Below, in pieces: positions 1-8,451 of a stretch of DNA of 64,000 bases. A program made the translations under genes and the position numbers. The notes under the pieces are model-generated. The model was not told where the DNA came from. It worked only from the letters and a program-made list of their open reading frames with translations, and searched no databases. The first letter of the stretch is position 1; each line of letters begins with the position of its first letter. The DNA is from Paenibacillus wynnii (GTDB lineage: Bacteria > Bacillota > Bacilli > Paenibacillales > Paenibacillaceae): NCBI RefSeq assembly GCF_000757885.1, contig NZ_JQCR01000003.1, positions 558,001 to 622,000 of the forward strand, written 5' to 3'.

Positions 1-229
1 CAGTCAGGAGACCGTAACCCGGCTTAGGGAAGAGTTCGACGGTGTTTGTGCCGAAATGGAGGGAGCAGCTGTTGCACAGGCGTGCTATATGAACAGTACT
101 CCTTTTGTTATCATTCGCTCCATGTCCGATAAAGCCGATGGTTCAGCACATGTTAACTTTACGGAGTTCACGGTCGAAGCTTCAAAACACTCACATGCGA
201 TTTTAGAGCACATGCTGCCATACGTATAA
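1..229 (+). CDS. mtnN: 5'-methylthioadenosine/S-adenosylhomocysteine nucleosidase, C-terminal part
   Basis: The reading frame starting at base 2 is open from the window edge to TAA at 227-229, giving the last 75 residues of the protein. It contains CAEMEGAAVAQ and FVIIRSMSDKADG, which are the purine-nucleosidase signature and the loop with the catalytic Asp of the MtnN/Pfs family. The enzyme cleaves adenine from methylthioadenosine and S-adenosylhomocysteine in the cytosol, for methionine salvage and the activated methyl cycle. The start and promoter lie outside the window. The next gene, acuA, is on the opposite strand and ends 23 bases further on; no clear hairpin separates the two. Confidence 0.9.
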   Translation, partial: SQETVTRLREEFDGVCAEMEGAAVAQACYMNSTPFVIIRSMSDKADGSAHVNFTEFTVEASKHSHAILEHMLPYV

Positions 230-252
230 GAAAAAATAACTCGGATGAAAAC

Positions 253-885
253 TTAGTACATAAATCGCTGTCTGAAACGTACGCGGTCGAATAATTCCTC
301 AGAGGATAGAGGCACCTCTTTACCAATACGAACCATAAGACAATTCGCAGGATGGGAGCAAATTTCGGGATCATCCGTAGCATACCAGACCATATTCACG
401 ACTTTCATCAGATTCTCCATCATATGCCGGTAGCCCCATACATCCAATCCGCTGCCCTTTAAGTCCCAATGCCAATAATATTCGGTTGTAAAGACGATAC
501 AGTTCTCTAATTGCTCTTCCTCAAAAGCTGTAGTGATTAACAAACGAGCCAGCCCTGCTCCCCGGTAATCATTGGCAACCTCAATGGCTCCAAGCTCAAT
601 GAGATCTTCCATACCGCCTTGTGACCATAATTCCATCTCATCAGGATAGTGGAATGTTACATAGCCTATGATGGTATTGTTCTCGATTGCCGCAATTATT
701 CGACCTTCAGGAAGTCCTGCTATCTCTAGCAAGGCTTCTTTTTGTTCCTTGGGCCTGCGGAAAGCATCCAGATCAGGATCAATGTCCAGACCTTCTAGAA
801 GCCATGGGGAAAGAGGACCTTGAACAGTGATTACCTTATCGGCGAACACAACGGTATGGGTGCTGAGTACTTTGCGATGCTCCAT
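253..885 (-). CDS. acuA: AcuA, GNAT lysine acetyltransferase acting on acetyl-CoA synthetase
   Basis: This 210-residue GNAT-family protein has the acetyl-CoA-binding core around residues 95-125 (IEVANDYRGAGLARLL) and the distinctive AcuA segments TTEYYWHWDLKGSGLDVWGY and ATDDPEICSHPANCLMVRIGK. I recall almost the same segments in B. subtilis AcuA. The family acetylates the active-site lysine of AcsA and so switches the synthetase off. That fits its position divergent from acsA with a shared 159-bp control region containing a cre site. In B. subtilis acuA heads acuABC; here no acuB or acuC (deacetylase) follows, because the next gene is mtnN on the other strand. Start is ATG at 885, with GGAGCC upstream on the minus strand. 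Confidence 0.93.
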   Translation of the reverse strand: MEHRKVLSTHTVVFADKVITVQGPLSPWLLEGLDIDPDLDAFRRPKEQKEALLEIAGLPEGRIIAAIENNTIIGYVTFHYPDEMELWSQGGMEDLIELGAIEVANDYRGAGLARLLITTAFEEEQLENCIVFTTEYYWHWDLKGSGLDVWGYRHMMENLMKVVNMVWYATDDPEICSHPANCLMVRIGKEVPLSSEELFDRVRFRQRFMY

Positions 886-921
886 AGCCCGGCTCCTCTC
901 AAATCTTCATAAAACATGGAA

Positions 922-935
922 TGAAAGCGTTCCCT
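922..935. promoter_or_regulatory. Probable cre site (CcpA operator) between acuA and acsA
   Basis: TGAAAGCGTTCCCT matches the catabolite-responsive element consensus TGWAARCGYTWNCW at 13 of 14 positions; only the W after the central CGYT fails. It lies 37 bases upstream of the acuA start and 110 bases upstream of the acsA start. In B. subtilis CcpA represses both acsA and acuABC, so the place fits as well as the sequence. The assignment is by motif only. I could not place a convincing -35/-10 pair for either gene, although a TTGACA occurs at 978-983. Confidence 0.65.
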
Positions 936-1044
936 ATGATATACTGATTTTGACATAAAAAGTTCACAAATGATACATTGACATCATTAATTATTAAGGA
1001 GTCTTACCTAATCTTAAGTTAAATCAGTGAGGGAGGCAACAGTA

Positions 1045-2775
1045 ATGGGTCAAGTCCATAACGAAATTATACCGGGCCGCGTGCTGAACTCTAACATGCC
1101 GGATTATGACCGGGCCGTAGCCGAATTTACCTGGGAGGATGCTGAGCGGCATTTCTCCTGGTACGATACAGGCAAGGTGAATATGGCCTTCGAGGCTGTT
1201 GATCGCCATGTTCTAGAAGGACGTGGAAACGCTAGAGCTTTGCTCTACAGCGACGCATCACGGGAAGAGGTCTATACGTATTCCGATCTTATGGAACGGT
1301 CTAACCGGTTCGGTAATGTCTTGCGGAAATACGGAATTGGCAAAGGAGAAAGAGTATTTATCTTCATGCCTCGTCAGCCGGAGCTGTACTTCAGTCTGCT
1401 TGGGATACTGAAGGTGGGGGCAGTAGCAGGTCCTCTGTTCGAAGCCTTTATGGAGACTGCTGTTAAGGATAGACTGGCTGACAGCGGAGCTGTAGCGCTG
1501 GTTACAACACCTGAGCTGCTGAAACGTGTGAAGCGCGAAGAGCTCCCCGAACTGCGGCATATTATCTTGGTTGGTGGAGATCCCGATCCCGATCCCGATC
1601 AAGGAGAGATCAGCTTTGAAGAGGAGATGGCCTCCGCTCCATCGGATATGGAACTAGAATGGTTAGGTTTGGATGATGGTCTTATTATACATTATACTTC
1701 AGGATCTACAGGCAAGCCCAAGGGAGTATACCATGTTCAGAGAGCAATGATTCAACATTACTATACAGGAAAAATAGTGCTGGATTTACAGCCGGAGGAT
1801 ATTTATTGGTGTACAGCAGATCCCGGATGGGTGACAGGAACTTCCTATGGGATTTTTGCCCCATGGTTGAACGGGGTTGCGAATGTGATCCGAGGCGGAA
1901 GATTTAGTCCGCTTGACTGGTATAAGTCTATTGAACGTAATGCCGTGACGGTATGGTATAGTGCGCCTACAGCGTTTCGTATGCTGATGGGTGCAGGGAA
2001 AAACAGTCTCGAAGGTGCTGACCTAAGCAGTCTGCGGCATGTCATGTCAGTAGGGGAGCCGCTTAATCCTGAAGTGGTCAGATGGGGGGAGAAGGTATAC
2101 CAACAGCGGATCCACGATACCTGGTGGATGACCGAGACGGGTGCACAGCTGATCTGCAATTATCCAGGAATGGATATCAAACCAGGCTCCATGGGACGTC
2201 CTCTGCCTGGAATCGAAGCAGCCATATTGGATGACCGGGGAAATGTTGTCCCGCCTTATACAATGGGGAATCTGGCGATCCGAACCCCTTGGCCCTCCAT
2301 GATGAAGATGATCTGGAATAACCCGGCTAAATACTCGGAGTATTTCAGAATTCCCGGATGGTATATATCTGGAGATTCAGCCTACATGGATGATGAAGGT
2401 TACTACTGGTTTCAAGGACGAATTGACGATGTCATCAACACCTCGGGCGAGCGGATCGGCCCATTTGAGGTGGAGAGCAAGCTGGTGGAACATCCAGCTG
2501 TGGCGGAAGCAGGCGTAATCGGCAAGCCAGACGCTGTACGAGGTGAAATTATTAAGGCATTCATTTCCTTAAGGGAGGGATATCTCCCGTCAGCCGCTTT
2601 GAAAGAAGAGATCGCCGCTTTTGTAAAAGCCGGACTCTCCGCCCATGCAGCACCGCGTGAGATCGAATTCAAGGATAAGCTTCCGAAGACGCGATCCGGT
2701 AAAATCATGCGCCGTGTATTAAAGGCATGGGAGCTGCATCTTCCCGCCGGAGATTTATCGACGATTGAGGATTAG
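1045..2775 (+). CDS. acsA: Acetyl-CoA synthetase (AMP-forming)
   Basis: This 576-residue acyl-adenylate enzyme activates acetate to acetyl-CoA through acetyl-AMP. The ATP-binding P-loop YTSGSTGKPKG lies near residue 220, the core motif DTWWMTETG near 360, and the hinge/lid QGRIDDVINTSGERIG near 460. The C-terminal PKTRSGKIMRR carries Lys553, the residue expected to be acetylated by AcuA. Length agrees with B. subtilis AcsA (572). An in-frame GTG at 1027 exists, but GGGAGG at 1031-1036 sits correctly for ATG 1045, so I use that start. An in-frame tandem GATCCC repeat at 1579-1600 encodes a short Asp-Pro run in a surface region. Two hairpins follow the gene. Confidence 0.97.
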   Translation: MGQVHNEIIPGRVLNSNMPDYDRAVAEFTWEDAERHFSWYDTGKVNMAFEAVDRHVLEGRGNARALLYSDASREEVYTYSDLMERSNRFGNVLRKYGIGKGERVFIFMPRQPELYFSLLGILKVGAVAGPLFEAFMETAVKDRLADSGAVALVTTPELLKRVKREELPELRHIILVGGDPDPDPDQGEISFEEEMASAPSDMELEWLGLDDGLIIHYTSGSTGKPKGVYHVQRAMIQHYYTGKIVLDLQPEDIYWCTADPGWVTGTSYGIFAPWLNGVANVIRGGRFSPLDWYKSIERNAVTVWYSAPTAFRMLMGAGKNSLEGADLSSLRHVMSVGEPLNPEVVRWGEKVYQQRIHDTWWMTETGAQLICNYPGMDIKPGSMGRPLPGIEAAILDDRGNVVPPYTMGNLAIRTPWPSMMKMIWNNPAKYSEYFRIPGWYISGDSAYMDDEGYYWFQGRIDDVINTSGERIGPFEVESKLVEHPAVAEAGVIGKPDAVRGEIIKAFISLREGYLPSAALKEEIAAFVKAGLSAHAAPREIEFKDKLPKTRSGKIMRRVLKAWELHLPAGDLSTIED

Positions 2776-2785
2776 CATAGATAGC

Positions 2786-2824
2786 AAAAAGGCCGTTCCC
2801 TACAAATAAGGGAGCGGCCTTTGA
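2786..2824 (-). terminator. Hairpin terminator, mainly for the penicillin-binding protein gene
   Basis: Arms 2788-2801 and 2809-2822 pair over 14 bp with one G-U and a 7-base loop. Read on the minus strand the stem is followed by TTTTT, so it fits as the terminator of the PBP gene. On the plus strand the T-run is only three long. Confidence 0.75.
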
Positions 2825-2836
2825 TGTCTGAAACAT

Positions 2837-2872
2837 CTATAGGATGATGTGTGGGCATCCTATAGAGTTTTT
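2837..2872 (+). terminator. Hairpin terminator of acsA
   Basis: A perfect 10-bp stem (CTATAGGATG and its complement, 2837-2846 and 2856-2865) with a 9-base loop is followed by AGTTTTTT. It ends at the stop codon of the convergent PBP gene. Confidence 0.75.
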
Positions 2873-5802
2873 TACTTTTTATTCTTATTACCACCAGCAT
2901 TATTAGGATCAGTACTATTATTGCCAGTGCCATCGATGCCGGGTGCAAGAGGTACTTCCCCTGTACCGGGATCTATGATAATGCTACCCGGATCTGTAGT
3001 GGCTTCTGGAATGACCTCTGTGCCCGTTGTAGGCGCTACAGTAGGTATTGGTGTCACAGTAGGATTAGGTGTTGCTGTTGCCCCCCCAGCCACACTGCCG
3101 GAGGTTGTTTCAAGTCCGGCTACATCAACAGCAGAGACATAGAAGGCGGCGTTCGTGCTCGCAGGTGTGCCTGTATGGAAGATCGTTTTTTCACCAGCCA
3201 TAAGTATAGACTGCACTTTGAAAGGTCCGCCGTTTAGTGAACGGTATAGACGATAGCCGACAACATCCGGAGAGCCGCTAGGTGAAAATGTAATGACAGC
3301 TTTGCCTGAACTATAAGAGACGGCAATATTAGTGGCCGGAGAAGGCGCATGACCATCATCCACACGCGGATCTACTTCAGTGGGTACATCATTTTTGGCA
3401 TCCTCAGGCAAATAATAAGCTAAAGGCTCATGGTCACTCATAGCAGGAAAAGCTGCCAAAAGCTCTTTGACGAGATCTTGAATCGGTTTCTCCCGTGTTA
3501 CTACAATTCTTTCTTTCAAGAACTCATCAGGCGTACCTTCCTGAGGAATGTAGTTAATTTCATTGAATGTAATATATTTAGCTTTTGTGATTCCATCATC
3601 ACTATCTTTTGGAATAAACTTAACGTTAAATAAATCGGTTGTAAATCTATCAGTCAGATCCGTAGGAAGCTTACCGCTGTAAGCGGAAACGGTCTTCTTA
3701 ACTATTCCTTTGGGCTGAGTAAACTTCGGTGTCACGAATAGTTCCGGTCTTTTTTCAATGACAGCATTCATGACCTTGGTCCATAACGATTGAGCTTGAC
3801 GCTTCTGAGTATCCCCTTGGAGCGTGTTAACTGGCTCTTTATAACCTACCCACATTCCAAGCGTAACATCGGGTGTCAGACCCATAAACCATACATCGGC
3901 GTAATTCTGTGTCGAACCTGTTTTGCCCACGATTGGGATGTCGCCGAAATGTTTGTAGTTGCTCTTCACTGTGCTGGCTGTACCTTCAGTAATAACAGTA
4001 CGGAGCATATCCGTCATTAGGTATGCAGTTTGTTCGGAGTATACCTGCTCCGGGGTAACTTTGTGATGATAAACAATTTTCCCTTGTGAATCCACAATCT
4101 TTTCAATCATATAGGCATCCGTAAATGCCCCTTTGTTGCCAATAGAAGAATAAGCATTAGCCAGCTCTTCAACGGATACACCGTAACGCAGTCCACCTAG
4201 AACTCCGGTCTTAGCGCTATAATCTCCGTCCTGAATGGTTGTAATTCCAAGCTTCTTAGCAAATGCCCAAGATTTTTCGATGCCTACTTTATCATTAAAT
4301 AGCTTCAGTGCAGGCAGGTTGAGTGATTTGTTCAGAGCATAACGTGCGGTAACAAGTCCTTGATAGCGGTTATTAGCATTTTTGGGGATATGAAAGCCTT
4401 TGGATCCATCCTTCAGTATAATCGGAGCATCATCCAAAATCCCTGCCGGTTGAATCAATCCACTATCCAATGCAGGTAAATAGGCTGCGATAGGCTTCAT
4501 AGTGGAGCCTGGTTGACGAACCATTTGAGTAGCGTAGTTCATCTGCTCCAGATTGAAATCACGACCTTCAATCATTCCGAGTATAGCACCTGTTTTATTA
4601 TCAATCATAATGCCGGCTGTTTGTTCCTTGCCCCTGCTCTTGCTGTCCTTCGTAAAGTTTTCATTGTTGTCAGAGATGGTGTGCATCGCACTGTATACTT
4701 TTTTATCAATAGTAGTGTATATGCGGTAGCCTCCGGTCATGAGCTGCTGGCGGGCTTCCTCTAATAAAACAGGATCATCTCCCGAGTTGGTATCGTCTGC
4801 AGTACCGGTTTCGCCATCCTTGTCTTGGTTAATAGAGAGCATGATCTCTGCAGCTTTACGCTCTGTTTCCAACATTAGATATGGGTAAGTCGTATAAGCT
4901 TTGGCAGTGTGTGGAGCAAGTGCACCCTTGATATCAAAGGTTAGGGCCTCATCGTATTGTGAAGTTGTAATTTTGTTCTCCTCCAGCATACGGCGCAGTA
5001 CAAGCTGCTGGCGGTCAATAGCTCTGTTAAAAGCGGTCTCATTAAATTCTCCCAATCCGTTAAATGCAGAATATTTGGAGGGGAGCTGAGGTAGACCTGC
5101 CAAATATGCGGCTTGTGCGATATTCAGCTTATCCAAGTCATCTTGACCAAATACGCCTTTAGATGCAGCTTTAATTCCGAACACATTATACCCATTTGAA
5201 CCGTTCCCGAATGGAACCTTGTTTAAATAGGCTGTTAATATCTCCGGTTTGCTTAAAAAGCGTTCCAGACGCAGGGAAAGCAGAATTTCTTTGATCTTCC
5301 GATCTTCCGTCCGGTCCAAATTTAGAAACACACGTCTTGCAAGTTGTTGGGTGAGCGTACTGCCGCCGGTTTGGACGGATTCATTAAGCAGCTTTTGCTT
5401 AACCGCACGTAAGGTCCCGCTCACATCAACGCCATCATGCTCATAGAAATTATTGTCCTCTATAGCAAGAACCGCATCAATAATAATCTGTGGAATGTTG
5501 TTGTATTCAATGAGTCTGCGGTCTTCCTCCGTACGGAGTTGGCCAATAGGGGCGCCGTCACGGAAATAGGCAAATCCGGTTATAGCGTTCTGGCTAACTT
5601 GCTGCTGAATTAATTGCTCGGAGCGGACAGGGTCATTTTTTACGATAGAAGTAATATAACCTGTCACGGCACCGCCGGCAAACAGAATGCCCATAATGCC
5701 AAGGATAAACATCCACTTTACCACAGAGCCGACCCTGTTCAGCCAGGTTCTTTTCCTTGGGGGATGTTTCTTTGCGGTCTTTTTCTTGTTCTCTTCAGCC
5801 AT
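2872..5802 (-). CDS. Class A penicillin-binding protein (PBP1A type) with fibronectin III domain
   Basis: This 976-residue bifunctional murein synthase has a basic cytosolic tail and one membrane anchor (about residues 30-52). A GT51 transglycosylase domain follows, with catalytic Glu115 in AIEDNNFYEHDG and the motif GGSTLTQQLARR. The transpeptidase domain has STMK (Ser433), a KSLN (SxN) motif and K627TG. A fibronectin type III domain lies near residues 830-900, then a Thr/Pro-rich tail ending in GGNKNKK. It polymerises and crosslinks peptidoglycan outside the membrane. ATG at 5802 has a strong AAAGGAGG upstream. It is a single gene between convergent acsA and divergent tyrS. The FN3 and low-complexity extension makes it longer than enterobacterial PBP1a. 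Confidence 0.95.
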   Translation of the reverse strand: MAEENKKKTAKKHPPRKRTWLNRVGSVVKWMFILGIMGILFAGGAVTGYITSIVKNDPVRSEQLIQQQVSQNAITGFAYFRDGAPIGQLRTEEDRRLIEYNNIPQIIIDAVLAIEDNNFYEHDGVDVSGTLRAVKQKLLNESVQTGGSTLTQQLARRVFLNLDRTEDRKIKEILLSLRLERFLSKPEILTAYLNKVPFGNGSNGYNVFGIKAASKGVFGQDDLDKLNIAQAAYLAGLPQLPSKYSAFNGLGEFNETAFNRAIDRQQLVLRRMLEENKITTSQYDEALTFDIKGALAPHTAKAYTTYPYLMLETERKAAEIMLSINQDKDGETGTADDTNSGDDPVLLEEARQQLMTGGYRIYTTIDKKVYSAMHTISDNNENFTKDSKSRGKEQTAGIMIDNKTGAILGMIEGRDFNLEQMNYATQMVRQPGSTMKPIAAYLPALDSGLIQPAGILDDAPIILKDGSKGFHIPKNANNRYQGLVTARYALNKSLNLPALKLFNDKVGIEKSWAFAKKLGITTIQDGDYSAKTGVLGGLRYGVSVEELANAYSSIGNKGAFTDAYMIEKIVDSQGKIVYHHKVTPEQVYSEQTAYLMTDMLRTVITEGTASTVKSNYKHFGDIPIVGKTGSTQNYADVWFMGLTPDVTLGMWVGYKEPVNTLQGDTQKRQAQSLWTKVMNAVIEKRPELFVTPKFTQPKGIVKKTVSAYSGKLPTDLTDRFTTDLFNVKFIPKDSDDGITKAKYITFNEINYIPQEGTPDEFLKERIVVTREKPIQDLVKELLAAFPAMSDHEPLAYYLPEDAKNDVPTEVDPRVDDGHAPSPATNIAVSYSSGKAVITFSPSGSPDVVGYRLYRSLNGGPFKVQSILMAGEKTIFHTGTPASTNAAFYVSAVDVAGLETTSGSVAGGATATPNPTVTPIPTVAPTTGTEVIPEATTDPGSIIIDPGTGEVPLAPGIDGTGNNSTDPNNAGGNKNKK

Positions 5803-5891
5803 CGACGATAATCCTCCTTTATAACGGAACTATTATAGCACAATTTGGCGTTTTTGAATGCGCTTATAACTGGGCGCTGTATCTTTTGAGT

Positions 5892-5920
5892 GTGACTTTT
5901 TTAAGAGCATGTGATATAAA
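5892..5920 (+). promoter_or_regulatory. Probable sigma-A promoter of the tyrS T-box transcript
   Basis: GTGACT (5892-5897), 17 bases, then TATAAA (5915-5920). It lies just upstream of the T-box leader and predicts a start near 5927. The -35 box matches the consensus at four of six positions. Confidence 0.45.
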
Positions 5921-5959
5921 TGAAAGTAATTGGATATCCAAAAGGCGCGGAAAGACATT

Positions 5960-6219
5960 AGTAGAAGGGCTGTCTTATGTTTTCAGAGAGTCGGTGGGTG
6001 GTGCGAACCGATAACAGGCCCCTTTGAATTACAGTCTGGAGCTGTCCGGGGGAAGGGCTAGAAGCATACGCTCCTGCTAAGTAGTCCGGCACCGGGTGCA
6101 ATCCCGTTATGGCAATGAAGTGGAAATCTTTGGCTGCGCTGCGGCGTAACAAGGATTTTAATTAGGGTGGTACCGCGAGTCTCTTTCTCGTCCCTTGGGA
6201 TGATAAAGGGGCTTTTTTG
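5960..6219 (+). promoter_or_regulatory. T-box riboswitch, tyrosine specific
   Basis: The universal T-box element AGGGTGGTACCGCG is at 6164-6177. Stem I features precede it: the GAGAGTCGGTGGGTGGTGCG segment from 5987 and the GAAT-TAC-AG specifier context, with TAC (Tyr) at 6030-6032. Uncharged tRNA-Tyr is expected to pair with the specifier and, through its NCCA end, with the T-box bulge. This stabilises an antiterminator and lets transcription enter tyrS. The terminator of the switch is at 6178-6218. The specifier agrees with the downstream gene. The upstream limit of stem I is approximate. Confidence 0.95.
6178..6218 (+). terminator. Regulated terminator of the tyrS T-box
   Basis: AGTCTCTTTCTCGTCCC pairs with GGGATGATAAAGGGGCT (some G-U pairs) and is followed by TTTTTT. 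Its 5' arm begins directly after the T-box element, so terminator and antiterminator compete for that sequence. Confidence 0.85.
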
Positions 6220-6307
6220 CGTTTCAGAAACGAGTGGCATAATTAGGTTGACGTTAGAAGAATCGACTTTATTTCACAAATTATACAAATTTCAAGGAGG
6301 GAAAAGA

Positions 6308-7561
6308 ATGAAGTGGGAAGAATTATCAGCAGCCCAGGTGCAGGAAGTTGAGCGCCAGCTTGAAGTCATATCGCGCGGTGTGGTAGAGATCGTACCGATG
6401 GACGAATTAAAGCAGAAGGTTATGAAATCTATAGTGACTGGAGTACCACTAAATGTGAAACTGGGACTTGATCCGTCAGCACCGGATATTCATGTTGGAC
6501 ATACCGTCGTTATGCACAAGCTTCGCCAATTCCAAGAGTTAGGGCACCAGGTACAGCTTATTATTGGAGATTTTACCGGACGAATTGGAGATCCAACGGG
6601 TAAATCAGAAACTCGGAAACAATTGACAGAGGAAGATGTACAACGAAATGCCGAGACTTATAAGAAGCAAATTCACAAGATTCTGGACCCTGAAAAAACA
6701 AAAGTCTACTACAACTCCGAATGGCTCAGTCCAATGTCCTTCGCCGATGTGGTTACCTTGTCTGCTAAAGTAACGGTAGCTAGAATGATGGAGCGGGACG
6801 ACTTTACCAAACGCTTTCAGGGTGGTCTTCCGATCAGTATTCACGAGTTCTTCTACCCGCTGATGCAGGGTATGGATTCTGTAGCCTTGAAAAGTGATGT
6901 AGAACTCGGCGGAACGGATCAGAAGTTCAACCTGCTTATGGGAAGGACGCTGCAAAAGGAATACGGTGTGGCTGCGCAAGTCGCGATTACGACTCCTTTG
7001 CTCGAAGGTCTTGACGGTGTTCAAAAAATGAGTAAAAGTCTTGGGAACTATATCGGGATTGATGAAGAGCCTAATGAAATTTACGGTAAAGCCATGTCTG
7101 TACCGGATGAATTAATGTTGAAATACTACGAATTGGCGACGGGTATCTGCAATCAAGAACTTACTGTTCTGAAGGAAGGATTGCAGGAGGGTATAGTTCA
7201 TCCAAGAGATGCTAAAATGCAATTGGCACATACCTTTGTACGAATGTACCACAGTGTGGAAGCGGCAGATGCTGCACAGCAGCATTTCGTAACGGTATTT
7301 CAGCAACGGGCGCTTCCGGAAGACATTGAGGTCTATACTGTTCCGGCAGTTGAACTTGAGAACGGAACAATTAAGCTTGTTAAGCTGCTTACCCTTGTCG
7401 GTTTTGCAGGTTCAAATGGTGAGGCGAAGCGGAGTATCCAGCAGGGTTCTGTGAAGCTGAACGAAGAGAAGCAGGAGGACCCGAAAGCTGAATTTACACC
7501 GCAAGAGGGAGATATTCTGCAGGTAGGTAAACGTAAGTTCGCTAGACTCTCATTGGGCTAA
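6308..7561 (+). CDS. tyrS: Tyrosyl-tRNA synthetase
   Basis: This 417-residue class I synthetase charges tRNA-Tyr in the cytosol. The HIGH signature appears as HVGH at residue 62, KMSKS at residue 240, and a C-terminal S4 RNA-binding domain near 350-410. The sequence GLDPSAPDIHVGHTVV and the segment DFTGRIGDPTGKSETRK are closer, from memory, to the TyrZ-like subtype than to B. subtilis TyrS. Calling it tyrS rests on being the synthetase under a Tyr T-box here. The frame stays open back to 6167 but that region is the T-box; ATG 6308 has AAGGAGGG seven bases upstream. B. subtilis also has tyrS close to acsA. Confidence 0.95.
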   Translation: MKWEELSAAQVQEVERQLEVISRGVVEIVPMDELKQKVMKSIVTGVPLNVKLGLDPSAPDIHVGHTVVMHKLRQFQELGHQVQLIIGDFTGRIGDPTGKSETRKQLTEEDVQRNAETYKKQIHKILDPEKTKVYYNSEWLSPMSFADVVTLSAKVTVARMMERDDFTKRFQGGLPISIHEFFYPLMQGMDSVALKSDVELGGTDQKFNLLMGRTLQKEYGVAAQVAITTPLLEGLDGVQKMSKSLGNYIGIDEEPNEIYGKAMSVPDELMLKYYELATGICNQELTVLKEGLQEGIVHPRDAKMQLAHTFVRMYHSVEAADAAQQHFVTVFQQRALPEDIEVYTVPAVELENGTIKLVKLLTLVGFAGSNGEAKRSIQQGSVKLNEEKQEDPKAEFTPQEGDILQVGKRKFARLSLG

Positions 7562-7575
7562 TATATAAAACATAA

Positions 7576-7607
7576 AGAACCCCTCCGGATTAATCCGGAG
7601 GGGTTCT
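7576..7607. terminator. Bidirectional terminator between tyrS and rpsD
   Basis: A perfect 32-base palindrome centred in AGAACCCCTCCGG and its complement lies between the convergent genes. The flanking T-run is better on the minus strand (TTTATGTTTT), so it should end rpsD transcripts at least as well as tyrS transcripts. Confidence 0.8.
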
Positions 7608-7631
7608 AAACTACTACCGATTAGATAAATC

Positions 7632-8231
7632 TTAACGGTTGTAGAATTCGACGATTTGTTTTTCATCGATATCTTGGGACAGCTCGGAACGTTCTGGCAA
7701 ACGGATATATTTACCTTCGAAAGATCCATCAGCATATTCCAAGTAAGCAGGAAGGTGTGAACGGTTAGTAAGAGCTTCTTTGATAGAAGTCATAGTGCGG
7801 CTTCTTTCGCGAAGACCAATTACATCACCAGTGCTAACACGGTAAGATGCAATGTCAACTTTTTTGCCGTTAACAGTTACGTGACCGTGGGATACCAACT
7901 GACGCGAACCAGCGCGGGAGTTAGCGAATCCAAGACGGTAAACGAGGTTGTCCAGGCGGCTCTCAAGCAAGAACATAAAGTTTTCGCCGGCGATACCTTG
8001 AATTTTTTGTGCTTTAGTGAAGAGAGTTTTAAATTGTTTCTCTCCCAAACCGTACATATGACGCAGTTTTTGTTTTTCCAAAAGCTGCATTCCGTAGTTA
8101 CTTACTTTTCTGCGTTGGTTAGCGCCGTGTTGTCCCGGTGGGAAAGGGCGTTTCAAATCTTTACCTGTACCGCTAAGGGATATGCCTAGACGGCGGCTGA
8201 GTTTAAATTTAGGTCCTGTGTAACGTGCCAT
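7632..8231 (-). CDS. rpsD: Ribosomal protein S4
   Basis: This 199-residue S4 protein of the type without zinc-binding cysteines begins [16 protein letters not shown]. It has the S4 RNA-binding domain near 90-155 ([37 protein letters not shown]). It binds 16S rRNA early in 30S assembly and in Bacillus represses its own synthesis through the mRNA leader. ATG at 8231 has AAAGGAG upstream. It is transcribed alone, with its own promoter and a leader of about 185 bases. Confidence 0.98.
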   Translation of the reverse strand: MARYTGPKFKLSRRLGISLSGTGKDLKRPFPPGQHGANQRRKVSNYGMQLLEKQKLRHMYGLGEKQFKTLFTKAQKIQGIAGENFMFLLESRLDNLVYRLGFANSRAGSRQLVSHGHVTVNGKKVDIASYRVSTGDVIGLRERSRTMTSIKEALTNRSHLPAYLEYADGSFEGKYIRLPERSELSQDIDEKQIVEFYNR

Positions 8232-8259
8232 GTTATAGTAGACTCCTTTATATTTGAAA

Positions 8260-8417
8260 TTTCAGGTGGGGCCTATTTGTGCCGCGTGCCGTATCCGTGG
8301 AAGATTATAGATCCACACTATTAGGGAAGTTCAGCCGCTGCCCTGATAGTAACGAACTCGCGTGAGGGTGACACAACGTTACGCCCAATATAAGACTAGT
8401 TACAGTCTTGTTCAACA
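8260..8417 (-). promoter_or_regulatory. Probable S4 autoregulatory leader of rpsD
   Basis: Between the promoter and the rpsD start the minus strand carries a GC-rich, clearly structured leader. One hairpin forms around CAAGACT/AGTCTTA at 8388-8412, another around GTGGATC/CCACGG near 8298-8322, and complementary GGGCG, TCACCC and GCGGC blocks lie between. Firmicute rpsD genes carry an S4-binding pseudoknotted leader in this position. I assign it by place and general structure, not by a covariance match. Confidence 0.6.
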
Positions 8418-8423
8418 ATAAAT

Positions 8424-8451
8424 ATTATATGAAAACTACTAACAAAGTCAA
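8424..8451 (-). promoter_or_regulatory. Sigma-A promoter of rpsD
   Basis: On the minus strand TTGACT (8451-8446), 16 bases, then a perfect TATAAT (8429-8424). The predicted start is near 8417. The 176 bases between this promoter and the next + strand gene (8452-8627) are AT-rich; I see no convincing promoter or structure there. Confidence 0.75.

Noticed and set aside
2849..3142. Plus-strand frame that looks like a hydrophobic, Val/Gly/Pro-rich membrane protein
   Set aside because: It is the complement of the Thr/Pro-rich tail of the penicillin-binding protein; its apparent hydrophobicity follows from that low-complexity sequence.
5757..6014. 85-codon plus-strand frame between the PBP gene and tyrS
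   Set aside because: It overlaps the start of the PBP gene and runs into the T-box stem I; no ribosome site and no recognisable protein.
6167..6307. N-terminal extension of TyrS from GTG 6167
   Set aside because: The extension would translate the T-box element and its terminator; ATG 6308 has a strong ribosome site and gives the normal protein length.
6605..7024. Open frame of 139 codons on the minus strand
   Set aside because: Shadow of tyrS; no ribosome site and no recognisable sequence.
7576..7607. Perfect 32-base palindrome considered as a repeat or protein-binding site
   Set aside because: Its position between two converging genes and its GC-rich stem are fully explained by a bidirectional terminator.
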